The translations under genes and the position numbers were made by a program. The notes below the pieces were generated by a model. It was not told where the DNA came from. It saw nothing but the letters and a program-made list of their open reading frames with translations, and did no database searches. Below, piece by piece: positions 26,933 through 35,469 of a DNA stretch of 64,000 nt; within the stretch, counting starts at the first letter, position 1, and every line of letters starts with the position of its first letter. The DNA is from Peredibacter starrii (GTDB lineage Bacteria > Bdellovibrionota > Bacteriovoracia > Bacteriovoracales > Bacteriovoracaceae), in NCBI RefSeq assembly GCF_034259205.1, contig NZ_CP139487.1, positions 1,674,001-1,738,000 of the forward strand, in the 5' to 3' direction.

Positions 26933-27778
26933 ATGATGCAAGAAGATCATTTACCAAACATCGCTGAATACCTGAACTATCGAGAGTTCCTTCAGGATTT
27001 TTATCTTTCTAAGAAGAAGGTAAATGCTTCTTATTCTTATCGCGTTTTTGTTAATAAAGGTGAACTAGGTTCTCCTTCTCACTTAAAGATGGTGATCGAC
27101 GGAAGTCGTAACCTCACTCTCAGCACAATCCCTAAATATGTTAAGGCCATCGGATTTAAGAAGAAGATGGAAACACAGTTGTTTGAGCTTTTGGTTCACT
27201 ACAATCAGGAAAGTGATGCTGATCAAAAAATTACTTATTTCAACGAAATCATGAACCTCAAGAGGAAACAGGGTCTTTCTATGCTGGAGAAGCATCAGTT
27301 TGATCTACTGGCCCATTGGTTTCATGTTGCCATATATGTTCTGATTGATCTTTATGATTTTAAGGATGATCCAGAGTGGATCTCTGAACGGCTCCGTAAG
27401 AAGGTCACGGCCCGTCAGGTGCGGGAAACTCTGGATTCCCTTGAAACACTAAAGTTAATCGAGAAAGACGACATCAAAGGATATCGTCAGACTTCGGGTG
27501 CCCTTTCAACTGATGAAGATATTAAATCATTAGGGGCTTACCGATATCATCAAGACATGTTAGAACTCGCCCTGGATTCGCTTAAAAATGATTCACTGGA
27601 TGTACGCGAGTTTAACGGTGTGACGATGAAAATCAGCAAAGATAAGCTGAGTGTTCTCAAAGATAAGATTCGTGCATTTAGAAAAGAGATCAATGAGCTT
27701 ACCAGTAATATGGAAGGCACTGATCAAGTCTACCAGTTAAATATTCAACTCTTCCCACTCACTGAGGTGAAACAATGA
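26933..27778 (+). CDS. TIGR02147/DUF4423-family regulator
   Basis: 281 residues matching the TIGR02147 layout: an N-terminal P-N-I-A-E-Y-L-N-Y-R-E-F-L-Q-D-F-Y with L-G-S-P-S-H-L-K-M-V-I-D-G-S-R-N-L-T, then a DUF4423 middle (Q-F-D-L-L-A-H-W-F-H) with a winged-helix-like stretch near residues 145-190 and a long C-terminal helix. The family is abundant in Fibrobacter and Bdellovibrio-type genomes and is thought to regulate transcription, with no established target. Two adjacent ATGs lie directly after the upstream terminator, with no ribosome site. It overlaps the next secreted-protein gene by ATGA, so the two are coupled. Confidence 0.85.
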   Translation: MMQEDHLPNIAEYLNYREFLQDFYLSKKKVNASYSYRVFVNKGELGSPSHLKMVIDGSRNLTLSTIPKYVKAIGFKKKMETQLFELLVHYNQESDADQKITYFNEIMNLKRKQGLSMLEKHQFDLLAHWFHVAIYVLIDLYDFKDDPEWISERLRKKVTARQVRETLDSLETLKLIEKDDIKGYRQTSGALSTDEDIKSLGAYRYHQDMLELALDSLKNDSLDVREFNGVTMKISKDKLSVLKDKIRAFRKEINELTSNMEGTDQVYQLNIQLFPLTEVKQ

Positions 27779-28155
27779 AGAATTTAGCTTTTATCTTTTT
27801 GGCCCTAGTCTCTTTCCAAATTTGGGGAGGCGGTGGAGTTGACGTAGGTAACCACAGTCAGAAAAGTTTCAGAGGAACATTCCAGGTTCCAACATTTGAA
27901 ACAGAAGAGGCGATGGTTTCTCACGTGCAGGGACTATTACCTTCGATTGAGAAGGGAACGAATAAAGAAGTTAAGAAACTAGTCTCTCAAGGAAAGTGTT
28001 CGAATAAAGTAACATTTGATGAATTAGAAGTGCTTGCTGCTTATGATTACAGCAATCTTCAGAAGAAGATGTTTCATCTTTCATCTGGTCTGGTAATCGT
28101 AAATCTTTACGACTGTAAGACGCCTTCAAAAATCACTAACGAAGCAGAGTTCTAG
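27775..28155 (+). CDS. Small secreted protein, paralogue of the 26547 gene
   Basis: 126 residues with a signal peptide (M-K-N-L-A-F-I-F-L-A-L-V-S-F-Q-I-W-G), a Gly-rich linker and two cysteines. It shares the pattern P-T-x-x-x-E, L-P-S-I-E-K-G-T-N-K-E-V, a mid-cysteine and G-L-V-I-V-N-L-Y-D-C with the protein at 26547, though codon use here is ordinary. Its start shares ATGA with the TIGR02147 stop. The stop CTAG is shared with the convergent serA. Confidence 0.78.
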   Translation: MKNLAFIFLALVSFQIWGGGGVDVGNHSQKSFRGTFQVPTFETEEAMVSHVQGLLPSIEKGTNKEVKKLVSQGKCSNKVTFDELEVLAAYDYSNLQKKMFHLSSGLVIVNLYDCKTPSKITNEAEF

Positions 28156-29363
28156 CCAACGACTCTCGTTCTCAAAGAGCGAGGGAGCTTTTCAATGTCC
28201 TGCGCCAGTTGACTGGCGTGGGCAGAATGAACGTCCATCACCAGATATCCGATCTCATCATCCGTAGACAAATACTGACCTTCAATGTTGGCACCGGCCT
28301 TAGAAATAATGGTGTTGATTTCCCCAAGTACACCAGGCTGGTTTTTGTGAACATTCAGAATACGTGACGTACCTTTTTTGACTGGTAGATCTACATTCGG
28401 AAAGTTTACCGCACCTGATGAGGAACCAATCTTTAAATAACGACGGAAGCTTTCCGCCACTTCAATACCGATGGCCTTCTGGGCCTCTTCCGTGCTTCCC
28501 CCGATATGCGGAGTAAGAATCACGTTTGATAGACCTTGAAGAGGGGACTGAAATTTTTCTTTGTTAGAGGCCGGCTCAATTGGAAATACGTCAATCGCAC
28601 AACCGGCGATATGTTTCGATTTCAAAGCCGACACGAGATCATCGATCACTACCACCGTTCCACGGCTGGCATTGATTAAGAAACTTCCTTTCTTCATTAA
28701 TGACAATTCTCTTTCACCGATCATATTCATTGTTTCTGGAATTTCCGGAACGTGAAGAGTTACGAAGTCCGAAACTTTGAGAAGATCATCCAGTGAAGTC
28801 ATGGCACGGGCATTACCCAGTGGAAGTTTCTTGATGGTATCGAAGAAGACAACCTGAAGACCCATAGACTCGGCAAGAATACTCACCTGACTACCGATGT
28901 GGCCGTAACCCACGATACCCAGAGTTTTTCCACGCACTTCTTTTGAACCTTCCGCAGACTTTACCCATTCACCCGAGTGGGCCTTGGTATTCCGGTCACC
29001 CAATTGACGAGAGAGTGCGATCATTTCTGCGATCACTAGCTCCGCCACACTTCGCGTATTGGAGTGAGGAGCGTTGAAAACAGCGACACCTTTTTGACGG
29101 GCGCGCTCGAGTCTCACTTGGTTGGTGCCAATACAGAAACAGCCAATAGTGACAGTATTTTGACTGTGCTCCAGGACTTTATCTGTAATTTCAGTTTTTG
29201 AACGAATTCCAACTGCTGTGTACTGAGGAATTAGCTTGATGAGCTCGTCTTCAGTAGGTGCATGAGAGAGTAAATCCACCTGATAACCGTGGCTTTCCAG
29301 CATCTCTTTGGCGATAGGGTGGATGTTTTCTACTAATAGGATGCGATTGTTTGATTCGTTCAT
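28152..29363 (-). CDS. serA: D-3-phosphoglycerate dehydrogenase
   Basis: 403 residues, close to the 410 of E. coli SerA. The N-terminal half ends in the catalytic pattern N-A-S-R-G-T-V-V. The NAD fold has G-I-V-G-Y-G-H-I-G with an acidic residue after the second strand (V-V-F-F-D), and T-P-H-I-G-G-S-T carries the catalytic His. Residues 330-400 form a C-terminal ACT domain, the usual serine-feedback site. First step of serine biosynthesis. Monocistronic, with a four-base stop overlap with the convergent gene and no terminator between them. Confidence 0.95.
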   Translation of the reverse strand: MNESNNRILLVENIHPIAKEMLESHGYQVDLLSHAPTEDELIKLIPQYTAVGIRSKTEITDKVLEHSQNTVTIGCFCIGTNQVRLERARQKGVAVFNAPHSNTRSVAELVIAEMIALSRQLGDRNTKAHSGEWVKSAEGSKEVRGKTLGIVGYGHIGSQVSILAESMGLQVVFFDTIKKLPLGNARAMTSLDDLLKVSDFVTLHVPEIPETMNMIGERELSLMKKGSFLINASRGTVVVIDDLVSALKSKHIAGCAIDVFPIEPASNKEKFQSPLQGLSNVILTPHIGGSTEEAQKAIGIEVAESFRRYLKIGSSSGAVNFPNVDLPVKKGTSRILNVHKNQPGVLGEINTIISKAGANIEGQYLSTDDEIGYLVMDVHSAHASQLAQDIEKLPRSLRTRVVG

Positions 29364-29462
29364 AGAATAAGTTTATTCAAAAAATATGCCTTTGGAACCG
29401 CTATTTGATTGATTTAAAGTGATTAATTGATCAAACTACTATTACACACATGGAGGTTTTAT

Positions 29463-29747
29463 ATGGAAAACATGGAAACTACGAAGACAAAATCTGCCCG
29501 TAAACCAAACGCTGCATTCATGAAGGCAATGACTCCTTCAGCTGAACTTGCTGACGTAATCGGTGCAAACCCTATCGCTCGTACTGAAGCTGTTAAACTA
29601 GTTTGGGATTATATCAAAGCTAACAATCTTCAAAACCCAGCAAACAAAAGAAACATCCTTGCTGACGCAAAACTAAGCAAAGTTTTCGGCAAAGACGAAG
29701 TTACTATGTTTGAACTAACTGGTCTTCTAGGCAAACACCTAAACTAA
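29463..29747 (+). CDS. SWIB/MDM2-domain protein
   Basis: 94 residues from the ATG at 29463, chosen because TGGAGG at 29451-29456 sits just ahead; the longer frame adds an unrelated tail. A basic N-terminus (K-T-K-S-A-R-K-P) precedes a whole SWIB fold (L-A-D-V-I-G ... V-W-D-Y-I-K-A-N-N-L-Q-N-P-A-N-K-R-N-I-L-A-D-A-K-L-S-K-V-F-G). In eukaryotes SWIB is part of chromatin remodellers. Small bacterial versions occur in chlamydiae, myxobacteria and relatives, probably as DNA-associated proteins. Strongly biased codons and its own terminator suggest high, independent expression. Confidence 0.88.
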   Translation: MENMETTKTKSARKPNAAFMKAMTPSAELADVIGANPIARTEAVKLVWDYIKANNLQNPANKRNILADAKLSKVFGKDEVTMFELTGLLGKHLN

Positions 29748-29773
29748 TCAAGATCAAATTCAGATAGTGATTG

Positions 29774-29799
29774 GGGCCCGTTTTCGGGCCCTTTTTATT
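29774..29799 (+). terminator. Rho-independent terminator after the SWIB gene
   Basis: Perfect GC stem GGGCCCG (29774-29780), loop TTTT, CGGGCCC (29785-29791) followed by TTTTTATTTT. Confidence 0.93.
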
Positions 29800-29849
29800 T
29801 TCTGCACATTGACGCCCGGGCCTTGACCCTTCATGCTTATCAACTAAGA

Positions 29850-30452
29850 ATGAGAAAGCTCTCTGCGGTGAACGTTATTGTCGCCATAAATATTTTGGTT
29901 TTTTGTCTGTGGTATGTGATGCCCACTGAATTTATGTTTTATAACTTCCTTGTGAGTTACACCGGACTTACAGAAGGAAGAATTTGGACCCTCATCACTT
30001 CGGTCTTTTCGCATAACTCTTTCTTTCACATCTTTGTGAATATGTATGTGCTCTATGGATTCGGACAGGCCATGGAATCGGTCATGGGGACAAAGCGATT
30101 TGTGAGCTTCTATTTATTGGCGGGAATTCTCGCGTCGCTGACCCATAGTTTGGTGAGTGCTTATATTATTCATGATCCCGATCTGCCCGCCTTGGGTGCT
30201 TCCGGAGCTGTCGCCGGACTCATTCTTCTATTCTCGCTCTTATTTCCGAGAGAAAAAATCTTGCTGTTAGGGATCATTCCATTACCTGCGATCTTCGGAG
30301 CTCTGGTCTTTGTCGGTCTGGATATTTGGGGATTGGTATCGCAGGCGCGAGGAACAAGTATTCTTCCGATTGGCCATGGGGCCCATCTCGGTGGTGCTTT
30401 CACTGGTCTGATTTTCTATTTTTTTACCAAACGCAAAACGAGCATAGAGTAG
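29850..30452 (+). CDS. Rhomboid-family intramembrane serine protease
   Basis: About 200 residues and six membrane helices. The catalytic dyad is visible as G-A-S-G (Ser118) in helix 4 and G-H-G-A-H-L-G-G (His179) in helix 6, with the oxyanion H-x-x-x-N pair (His60, Asn64) in helix 2. I prefer the ATG at 29850 (M-R-K-L-S-A-V-N-V) over a TTG at 29823, because rhomboids start just before helix 1; neither has a strong ribosome site. Rhomboids cut single-span membrane proteins; the substrate is unknown. Confidence 0.88.
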   Translation: MRKLSAVNVIVAINILVFCLWYVMPTEFMFYNFLVSYTGLTEGRIWTLITSVFSHNSFFHIFVNMYVLYGFGQAMESVMGTKRFVSFYLLAGILASLTHSLVSAYIIHDPDLPALGASGAVAGLILLFSLLFPREKILLLGIIPLPAIFGALVFVGLDIWGLVSQARGTSILPIGHGAHLGGAFTGLIFYFFTKRKTSIE

Positions 30453-30552
30453 ATAGTCGGTTCGTCATTCTTCATGTTCTTTCCAGTTAGCAAGAGAATA
30501 TCATTCCTCTAAACTTCCCTTGAAGATACTCATCTTAACAAGGAAGTTATGC

Positions 30553-31650
30553 ATGAAAACATTTTATCTTATTTTGCTTAGTACGATCGTAGGTACGGCA
30601 TACGCACAAGAGGAAACAAATGCGTGTTCTGCTACTGCCGATCAAAGTTTAGTCGCATGTAATTCGGCCGCTGATACGGCCAAAGAGACTGCTTATGCTG
30701 CCTGTGAGAACACCACAGAAAGAGACACTTGTCGTGCCGAGGCCGATACGAACTTGACCAATGCAAAGGTCCAGTGTGAGGCCCAGAATGCGGCCCAAAA
30801 AGCGGCCTGTGGTAAATTAGGTGAAGCTGTTTATGATCCACAAATTGATCCAGCTAATTACTCTTCAACAGTTTCGAATCCATATTTCCCACTGACTGCG
30901 GGGACAGTATGGACTTACTCCGGAACAACTGATGCCGGAAGTGTAACGGTGACGAGAGAAATCTCAGAGGAAACTAAAGACATTATGGGTGTTACTTGTA
31001 CTGAGGTGAAAGAAACGGAAAAAGTTGGTGAAGACACAACTCGTGAAACGCTTGAATGGTATGCTCAGGACACTGAGGGGGCTGTGTGGTTATTCGGAAG
31101 AAACAATCAAGAACTAGATGGCGATCAAGTGACTAGCATTGATGGTTCATTTGTTGCCGGAGAAGAAGGTGCTAAGCCAGGTATCATCATGAAAGCAACT
31201 CCAGCAGTTAATGATGTTTACCGTCAGGAATATGTGATTCAGGAATCTGAAGGAGTAGGTGAAGTGTTAAGTATCACCGAAACTCTGAATGTTCCGGCCG
31301 GTAATTTTTCGAATGTGGTTAAAACAAATGATACGGACGCCATTACACCTGAAGATATTCAAAACACTTTTTATGCTCAAGGCGTAGGTCCGATTTCAAG
31401 AACGTCGGCCGATGGTACAGAGAAACTTGAATTGCAATCAGTGTCTCCAATGCCAGATGGAGGTACTACAGGTGGCACAACTGGTGGAACTACAGGTGGC
31501 ACAACTGGTGGAACTACAGGTGGCACAACTGGCGGAACTACAGGTGGCACAACTGGCGGAACTACTGGTGGTACAACCGGTGGAACTACAGGTGGTACAA
31601 CTGGTGGTACTGACGGTCAGGAGCTTCCTACACCACTAGCTTCTTTTTAA
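30553..31650 (+). CDS. Secreted protein with C-terminal Gly-Gly-Thr-Thr repeat tail
   Basis: 365 residues from the ATG at 30553 (AGGAAG at 30541-30546). Signal peptide cleaved after T-A-Y-A. Residues 20-85 hold six to eight regularly spaced cysteines in an Ala-rich helical segment. Then comes a beta-rich domain (Y-F-P-L-T-A-G-T-V-W-T-Y-S-G onward), which resembles uncharacterised secreted proteins with that same motif. The tail is 12 perfect GGTT tetrapeptides plus GGTD. The tail may act as a flexible wall or surface spacer. The gene end overlaps the convergent ABC permease by 23 bases. A possible stem (CTTCCCTTG 30514-30522 with CAAGGAAG 30539-30546) could mask the ribosome site. Confidence 0.82.
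   Translation: MKTFYLILLSTIVGTAYAQEETNACSATADQSLVACNSAADTAKETAYAACENTTERDTCRAEADTNLTNAKVQCEAQNAAQKAACGKLGEAVYDPQIDPANYSSTVSNPYFPLTAGTVWTYSGTTDAGSVTVTREISEETKDIMGVTCTEVKETEKVGEDTTRETLEWYAQDTEGAVWLFGRNNQELDGDQVTSIDGSFVAGEEGAKPGIIMKATPAVNDVYRQEYVIQESEGVGEVLSITETLNVPAGNFSNVVKTNDTDAITPEDIQNTFYAQGVGPISRTSADGTEKLELQSVSPMPDGGTTGGTTGGTTGGTTGGTTGGTTGGTTGGTTGGTTGGTTGGTTGGTTGGTDGQELPTPLASF
31459..31614 (+). repeat. 12-bp in-frame tandem repeat encoding (GGTT)n
   Basis: Thirteen 12-base units, mostly alternating GGTGGCACAACT and GGTGGAACTACA, which makes a higher-order 24-base unit. The first eight units are nearly perfect and the last five carry silent changes. Because the unit is a multiple of three, copy-number change alters tail length but not frame. 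Confidence 0.95.
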
Positions 31651-32398
31651 TTCTCCAGTAGGCCAGTCCACAGAGGACTGCACTTTGAAGAATGAGAATG
31701 GAGCCGTTATATAATAAAGCATCTACTATCCCTTGATTCCAGAAGAGTGATTGCGCAAGCCTCACTCCATGGATCAAGGGAAAAAATTCTGCCACAACCC
31801 TTACCGGTGCCGCCATCTGAGAGATCGGAAAGAAAATTCCCGATAAGAAATACAGAGGAGCGATGATAAAAGAATACACAGTTTGAAACTGATTGATGTT
31901 ATTCACGAGTGCAGTAGCCAGAAGTCCCATTGCCCCACATGGAAGCGCCACTAAGAATCCTACAATTGCGAGAGCAGGAATTAGCCAAGGATTGGCCATC
32001 ATCCCAAAGAGAGCAAGAACAATGGCAACACCCACTGCCATGACAGCTCCTTTAAGGGCGACCCAAAGCATTTCTCCCATCACAACTTCAGGCACTCCGA
32101 TGGGAGTTGTGAGCATCGCTTTGAAAACATTTTCATAAGTCATTCGCACGTAGAAGCCGTAACTACTTTCAAAGAACGAAGTAAAAAGAGCAGTCGCCAC
32201 AGTCAGACCTGGGGCCAGAAATTGCATGTAACTCATGCCTTCGACGTTGGTTAAATAGGCACCAAGTCCAAGTCCCAGCGAAACCATGATGAGGGCCGGA
32301 TCCGCCACGGTTGGAGAAATATTAGAAATCAAATCTTTCTTATAAACTGTCCAGTTACGGAGAGTAATATTAAAACAAAGCTTAAGTGATTCAAGCAT
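31628..32398 (-). CDS. ABC-2 type transporter permease (NodJ/DrrB-like)
   Basis: 256 residues with six membrane helices and the ABC-2 hallmark near the C-terminus (F-I-I-A-P-L-Y-F-L-S-G-I-F-F-P, residues about 178-192). It overlaps the upstream ATPase gene by eight bases, making a two-gene exporter. The NodIJ/DrrAB group exports lipo-oligosaccharides, drugs or lipids; the substrate is unknown here. Confidence 0.88.
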   Translation of the reverse strand: MLESLKLCFNITLRNWTVYKKDLISNISPTVADPALIMVSLGLGLGAYLTNVEGMSYMQFLAPGLTVATALFTSFFESSYGFYVRMTYENVFKAMLTTPIGVPEVVMGEMLWVALKGAVMAVGVAIVLALFGMMANPWLIPALAIVGFLVALPCGAMGLLATALVNNINQFQTVYSFIIAPLYFLSGIFFPISQMAAPVRVVAEFFPLIHGVRLAQSLFWNQGIVDALLYNGSILILQSAVLCGLAYWRIKKKLVV

Positions 32399-33299
32399 CT
32401 GCGGATAGCTCCTGACCTGTTAATTTTAAGAACACGTCTTCCAGGTTACTAGGTCTAATTTGAAGGGGATTCAGTCCATGATCGGAGTGAAGGGAAGTCA
32501 GATCACTGAGAGCATTAGCACGAACATAAACACCCGACGCATCTTCATTAAAATGAAATGATTTCTGCTGAGAAAGATCCGCGAGTTTCATGCGATCTTC
32601 CAAACTGAAAATTCCCACAAAGCCCGGTGTGAATTTATGGATCATGTCCTTAGGGGTTCCTTCAGCAGAAACTTTTCCATGATTCATAATCACCAAGCGG
32701 TTACAAAGAACTTCCGCCTCATGCATGTAGTGAGTGGTCAGAACAATGGTTGTTCCTTGCTGATGAAGTTCTTTAACTTTTCCCCATAAAAGATGGCGCA
32801 CGGCCGGATCTAGACCGGTTGTTGGTTCATCCAGGATTAACAGTTCTGGACGACCTAAGAGTGCTCTTACAAAAACCAAGCGTCTTTTCATCCCGCCCGA
32901 GAGAGTAAGAATCTTAGTGTCTTTTTTATGAGTGAGATTCATGTATTCAAGAAGATCTAAAACGCGCTTTTGACGTTCACTTCTAGGAACCCCGATGAAG
33001 GCACAGTAAATCATCATGTTTTCCATGACGGTTAAACTTTCATCGAGTGCGTTGTCCTGAGTGACAACACCCATGCGTTTTTTTATTTCGCGACTATTAG
33101 TTCGAGGATCATGGCCAAAAACTGAGAGTTCTCCTCCAGTTCGCTGAACCGTGCCATAAGTCATGCTGATGAAAGTGGATTTTCCGGCGCCATTCGGACC
33201 AAGTAGTCCAAAACATTCACCTTGTTTGATCGAAAGATCAAGGCCATTAACAGCGGTGAAATCACCGAAAGTTTTTACCAGGGATTTTGCAATAATCAT
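32391..33299 (-). CDS. ABC exporter ATPase (NodI/DrrA-like)
   Basis: 302 residues. Walker A G-P-N-G-A-G-K-S-T at 34-42, Q-loop V-V-T-Q-D-N-A-L-D, signature L-S-G-G-M-K-R-R, Walker B L-L-I-L-D-E-P-T-T-G-L-D and H-loop T-T-H-Y. The V-T-Q-D-N-A-L-D stretch and the C-terminal L-E-D-V-F-L-K-L-T-G are typical of NodI/DrrA proteins. Promoter must lie in the 35-base gap to the divergent glutaminase gene or inside it. Confidence 0.9.
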   Translation of the reverse strand: MIIAKSLVKTFGDFTAVNGLDLSIKQGECFGLLGPNGAGKSTFISMTYGTVQRTGGELSVFGHDPRTNSREIKKRMGVVTQDNALDESLTVMENMMIYCAFIGVPRSERQKRVLDLLEYMNLTHKKDTKILTLSGGMKRRLVFVRALLGRPELLILDEPTTGLDPAVRHLLWGKVKELHQQGTTIVLTTHYMHEAEVLCNRLVIMNHGKVSAEGTPKDMIHKFTPGFVGIFSLEDRMKLADLSQQKSFHFNEDASGVYVRANALSDLTSLHSDHGLNPLQIRPSNLEDVFLKLTGQELSADA

Positions 33300-33334
33300 T
33301 CTTAAAATGGTAATGAATTTGCTATCCTTTATCT

Positions 33335-34246
33335 ATGAAAATCTTAGAAGAGCTCTATCACAGACATCTGTCCTGTACTGAGGGACATCCTGCCACATAT
33401 ATTCCTGAACTTGCGAAGGCAAATGTTAAGAACTTTGCCATTGTTATTGCGACTGTCGATGGTGAGATTTTTAAAGTTGGTGATCATGATGTTGAGTTCA
33501 GCATGCAATCAACTTCAAAGCCTTTTTCTTACGGCATGGTTCTGCAAGAAATGGGTCGAGACTTCGTGATGTCAAAGGTCGGAGTGGAGCCCACCGGAGA
33601 GGCCTTTAACTCGATTGTTGAATTAGAGAAAAACACGCACAAACCTTATAACCCCATGATTAATTCTGGTGCGATTGCCATCAGTAGCTATATCAAGGGT
33701 CAGAGCTTTGAAGGCCGAGTTCAAAGTATGACTAAGGCCTTTAGTCAGTTCGCGGGCCATGATCTCAGAATTGATGATGTGATCTTTGAATCAGAAAAAA
33801 CCACTGCTCATCGAAATCGTTCCATTGCTCATCTTCTTCGTCACTTTGGTGTGATTGATGGGAAGATTGAAGAATCATTGGATCTTTATTTTAAACAGTG
33901 TTCTTTCATGGTGAATACCGTGGATTTGGCAGTGATGGCGAGTACTCTTGCGAATAAAGGAATTCATCCGAAGACCAAAGTTCGCGCCCTAAGTGAAGAC
34001 TATACTGGGGACGTTCTTAGTCTCATGTTTACTTGTGGCATGTATGATACTTCCGGGAAATGGGCCTACTCGGTTGGAATTCCGGCCAAGAGTGGAGTAA
34101 GTGGCGCCATCTTTGGAGTCATTCCGGGCAAGATGGGAATTGCGGTCTATTCACCACCCATCAACGAACACGGACATTCCGTTCGCGGAATGAGGGTGTT
34201 CCAGGACCTCTCAAAAGAGCTAAATTTAAGTATCTTCCGTAAATAA
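33335..34246 (+). CDS. glsA: Glutaminase A
   Basis: 303 residues, the normal family length. Beta-lactamase-like fold with catalytic Ser59-x-x-Lys62 in Q-S-T-S-K-P-F, N-x-M-I-N-S-G-A-I-A near residue 109, and the late K-S-G-V-S-G-A-I-F. It hydrolyses glutamine to glutamate and ammonia, which in some bacteria serves acid resistance. No ribosome site is evident before the ATG. Divergent from the ABC exporter. Confidence 0.94.
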   Translation: MKILEELYHRHLSCTEGHPATYIPELAKANVKNFAIVIATVDGEIFKVGDHDVEFSMQSTSKPFSYGMVLQEMGRDFVMSKVGVEPTGEAFNSIVELEKNTHKPYNPMINSGAIAISSYIKGQSFEGRVQSMTKAFSQFAGHDLRIDDVIFESEKTTAHRNRSIAHLLRHFGVIDGKIEESLDLYFKQCSFMVNTVDLAVMASTLANKGIHPKTKVRALSEDYTGDVLSLMFTCGMYDTSGKWAYSVGIPAKSGVSGAIFGVIPGKMGIAVYSPPINEHGHSVRGMRVFQDLSKELNLSIFRK

Positions 34247-34271
34247 CCGATAAGAAAACGAGGGTTTTACC

Positions 34272-34757
34272 ATGAAAAAATTCATCCTGTTCTCGACAAT
34301 GGTTCTTTCATTACAAGCAACTGCAGGAATCTTTGAAGGCGAAGAATTACTTTCTGATCAAGTGGTGAGTGCGCAAAATTGTGTAGGTCACGCGGAAGAA
34401 GTTTCAATGGCCATGGGTGGGCATTCCCCCGTTGGTGAAGTCCCGGTAGATATTTATACTCTGGTGATTGAGCGCCAGATTGAAAAAGAAGTTTATAAAA
34501 AGAACCTCCTTTTGAAAAAGAAGGAAGGAACTTCCTATAAAGAAACCATCAATAAGTCTGAAGTTCTGACTTTTAAGAGTGAATTCAAAGGCAGTGATGC
34601 TGTAGCTCAAAGAGCGGCAAATCTCGCTGCTAAAGAAGCTTGTGAAGCACAACGTGCTAAGTTCTTCTCGCGCGACAATTCGGAAAGAGGTGTCGTAGAG
34701 AAGTCTGGTTCACAAAAAGCTGATCAGAAAAAAACATCAAGCGCACAAGCCCAGTAA
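34272..34757 (+). CDS. Secreted protein of unknown function
   Basis: 161 residues; signal peptide M-K-K-F-I-L-F-S-T-M-V-L-S-L-Q-A-T-A then a mature protein with two cysteines and a low-complexity Lys/Ser/Gln tail. GAGGG precedes the ATG. Twenty-five bases after glsA and one base before the next gene, so it sits in a glsA-thioesterase run. No family recognised. Confidence 0.72.
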   Translation: MKKFILFSTMVLSLQATAGIFEGEELLSDQVVSAQNCVGHAEEVSMAMGGHSPVGEVPVDIYTLVIERQIEKEVYKKNLLLKKKEGTSYKETINKSEVLTFKSEFKGSDAVAQRAANLAAKEACEAQRAKFFSRDNSERGVVEKSGSQKADQKKTSSAQAQ

Positions 34758-34758
34758 A

Positions 34759-35469
34759 ATGTCCCGTGCCCTTAATCTCTACTTTCGCCTTTCGGTGAAA
34801 GAATTAGAGCGCGTGATTGAAGACTACCAGGTCGAATTTGACCAGGCCCTGGAAGATACTTTCAGCGATGATGAACTTTTGAAGTATGAAACGATGATTG
34901 ATTCCATCGCTGCACTCTACGTTCAACCCATCTCCAATGAATTAAGCTTCGATGATTTTTATGCTTATCCTTCTCAGGAAGAAAAGCAGCGACTCTTTTT
35001 TGAATCATGCCGAAGCTCCTTGGTATTAGAAAATCTTCCTTATTTTGAAAGTAATCCTATCCAGGTCACTTATCTCACGGATCTTTTGTGGAGCTTTGAA
35101 GAGGTTCTCATTGATCCAGGAGGCGTTTCCAATTTGATGTTTCGGAAAGATTATCTCGAAGAATTAAAGCGCTACAAGACCATGGATTCCTTGCTGACGG
35201 ATAAGGTTGAGAAAGTGGTAGAGACGAAAAGCTCGGTTCCTGTGACGCCCATTGATTTTTTAGTGCTTGATGTTTACAAAGAACTAGATCGTCTCAAAGG
35301 ATTTACTATTCCTGAAAACGATTTAGGCGAGAAGCCTCGCAGGATTTTTGAGGCCATGAAAAATGAAAGATTAGACAGTACGAGTCTTTTTCGAAAGTCG
35401 GGACTAATACCAAAAGATTTTGATGATGGACTTGAACGGTTAAAATTCTTTCTGAGAAAATTACAATGA
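34759..35469 (+). CDS. Cytoplasmic protein of unknown function
   Basis: 236 residues, acidic and largely helical, no signal peptide or membrane helix. The N-terminal motif L-N-L-Y-F-R-L-S-V-K-E-L-E-R-V-I-E-D-Y and the C-terminal R-L-K-F-F-L-R-K-L are recognisable features, but not of a family I can name. The stop overlaps the thioesterase start by four bases, so the two are coupled. Confidence 0.72.
   Translation: MSRALNLYFRLSVKELERVIEDYQVEFDQALEDTFSDDELLKYETMIDSIAALYVQPISNELSFDDFYAYPSQEEKQRLFFESCRSSLVLENLPYFESNPIQVTYLTDLLWSFEEVLIDPGGVSNLMFRKDYLEELKRYKTMDSLLTDKVEKVVETKSSVPVTPIDFLVLDVYKELDRLKGFTIPENDLGEKPRRIFEAMKNERLDSTSLFRKSGLIPKDFDDGLERLKFFLRKLQ

Noticed and set aside
31459-31614. CRISPR-like array in the repeat region
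   Set aside because: Units are contiguous 12-base repeats coding in frame for GGTT, with no spacers.
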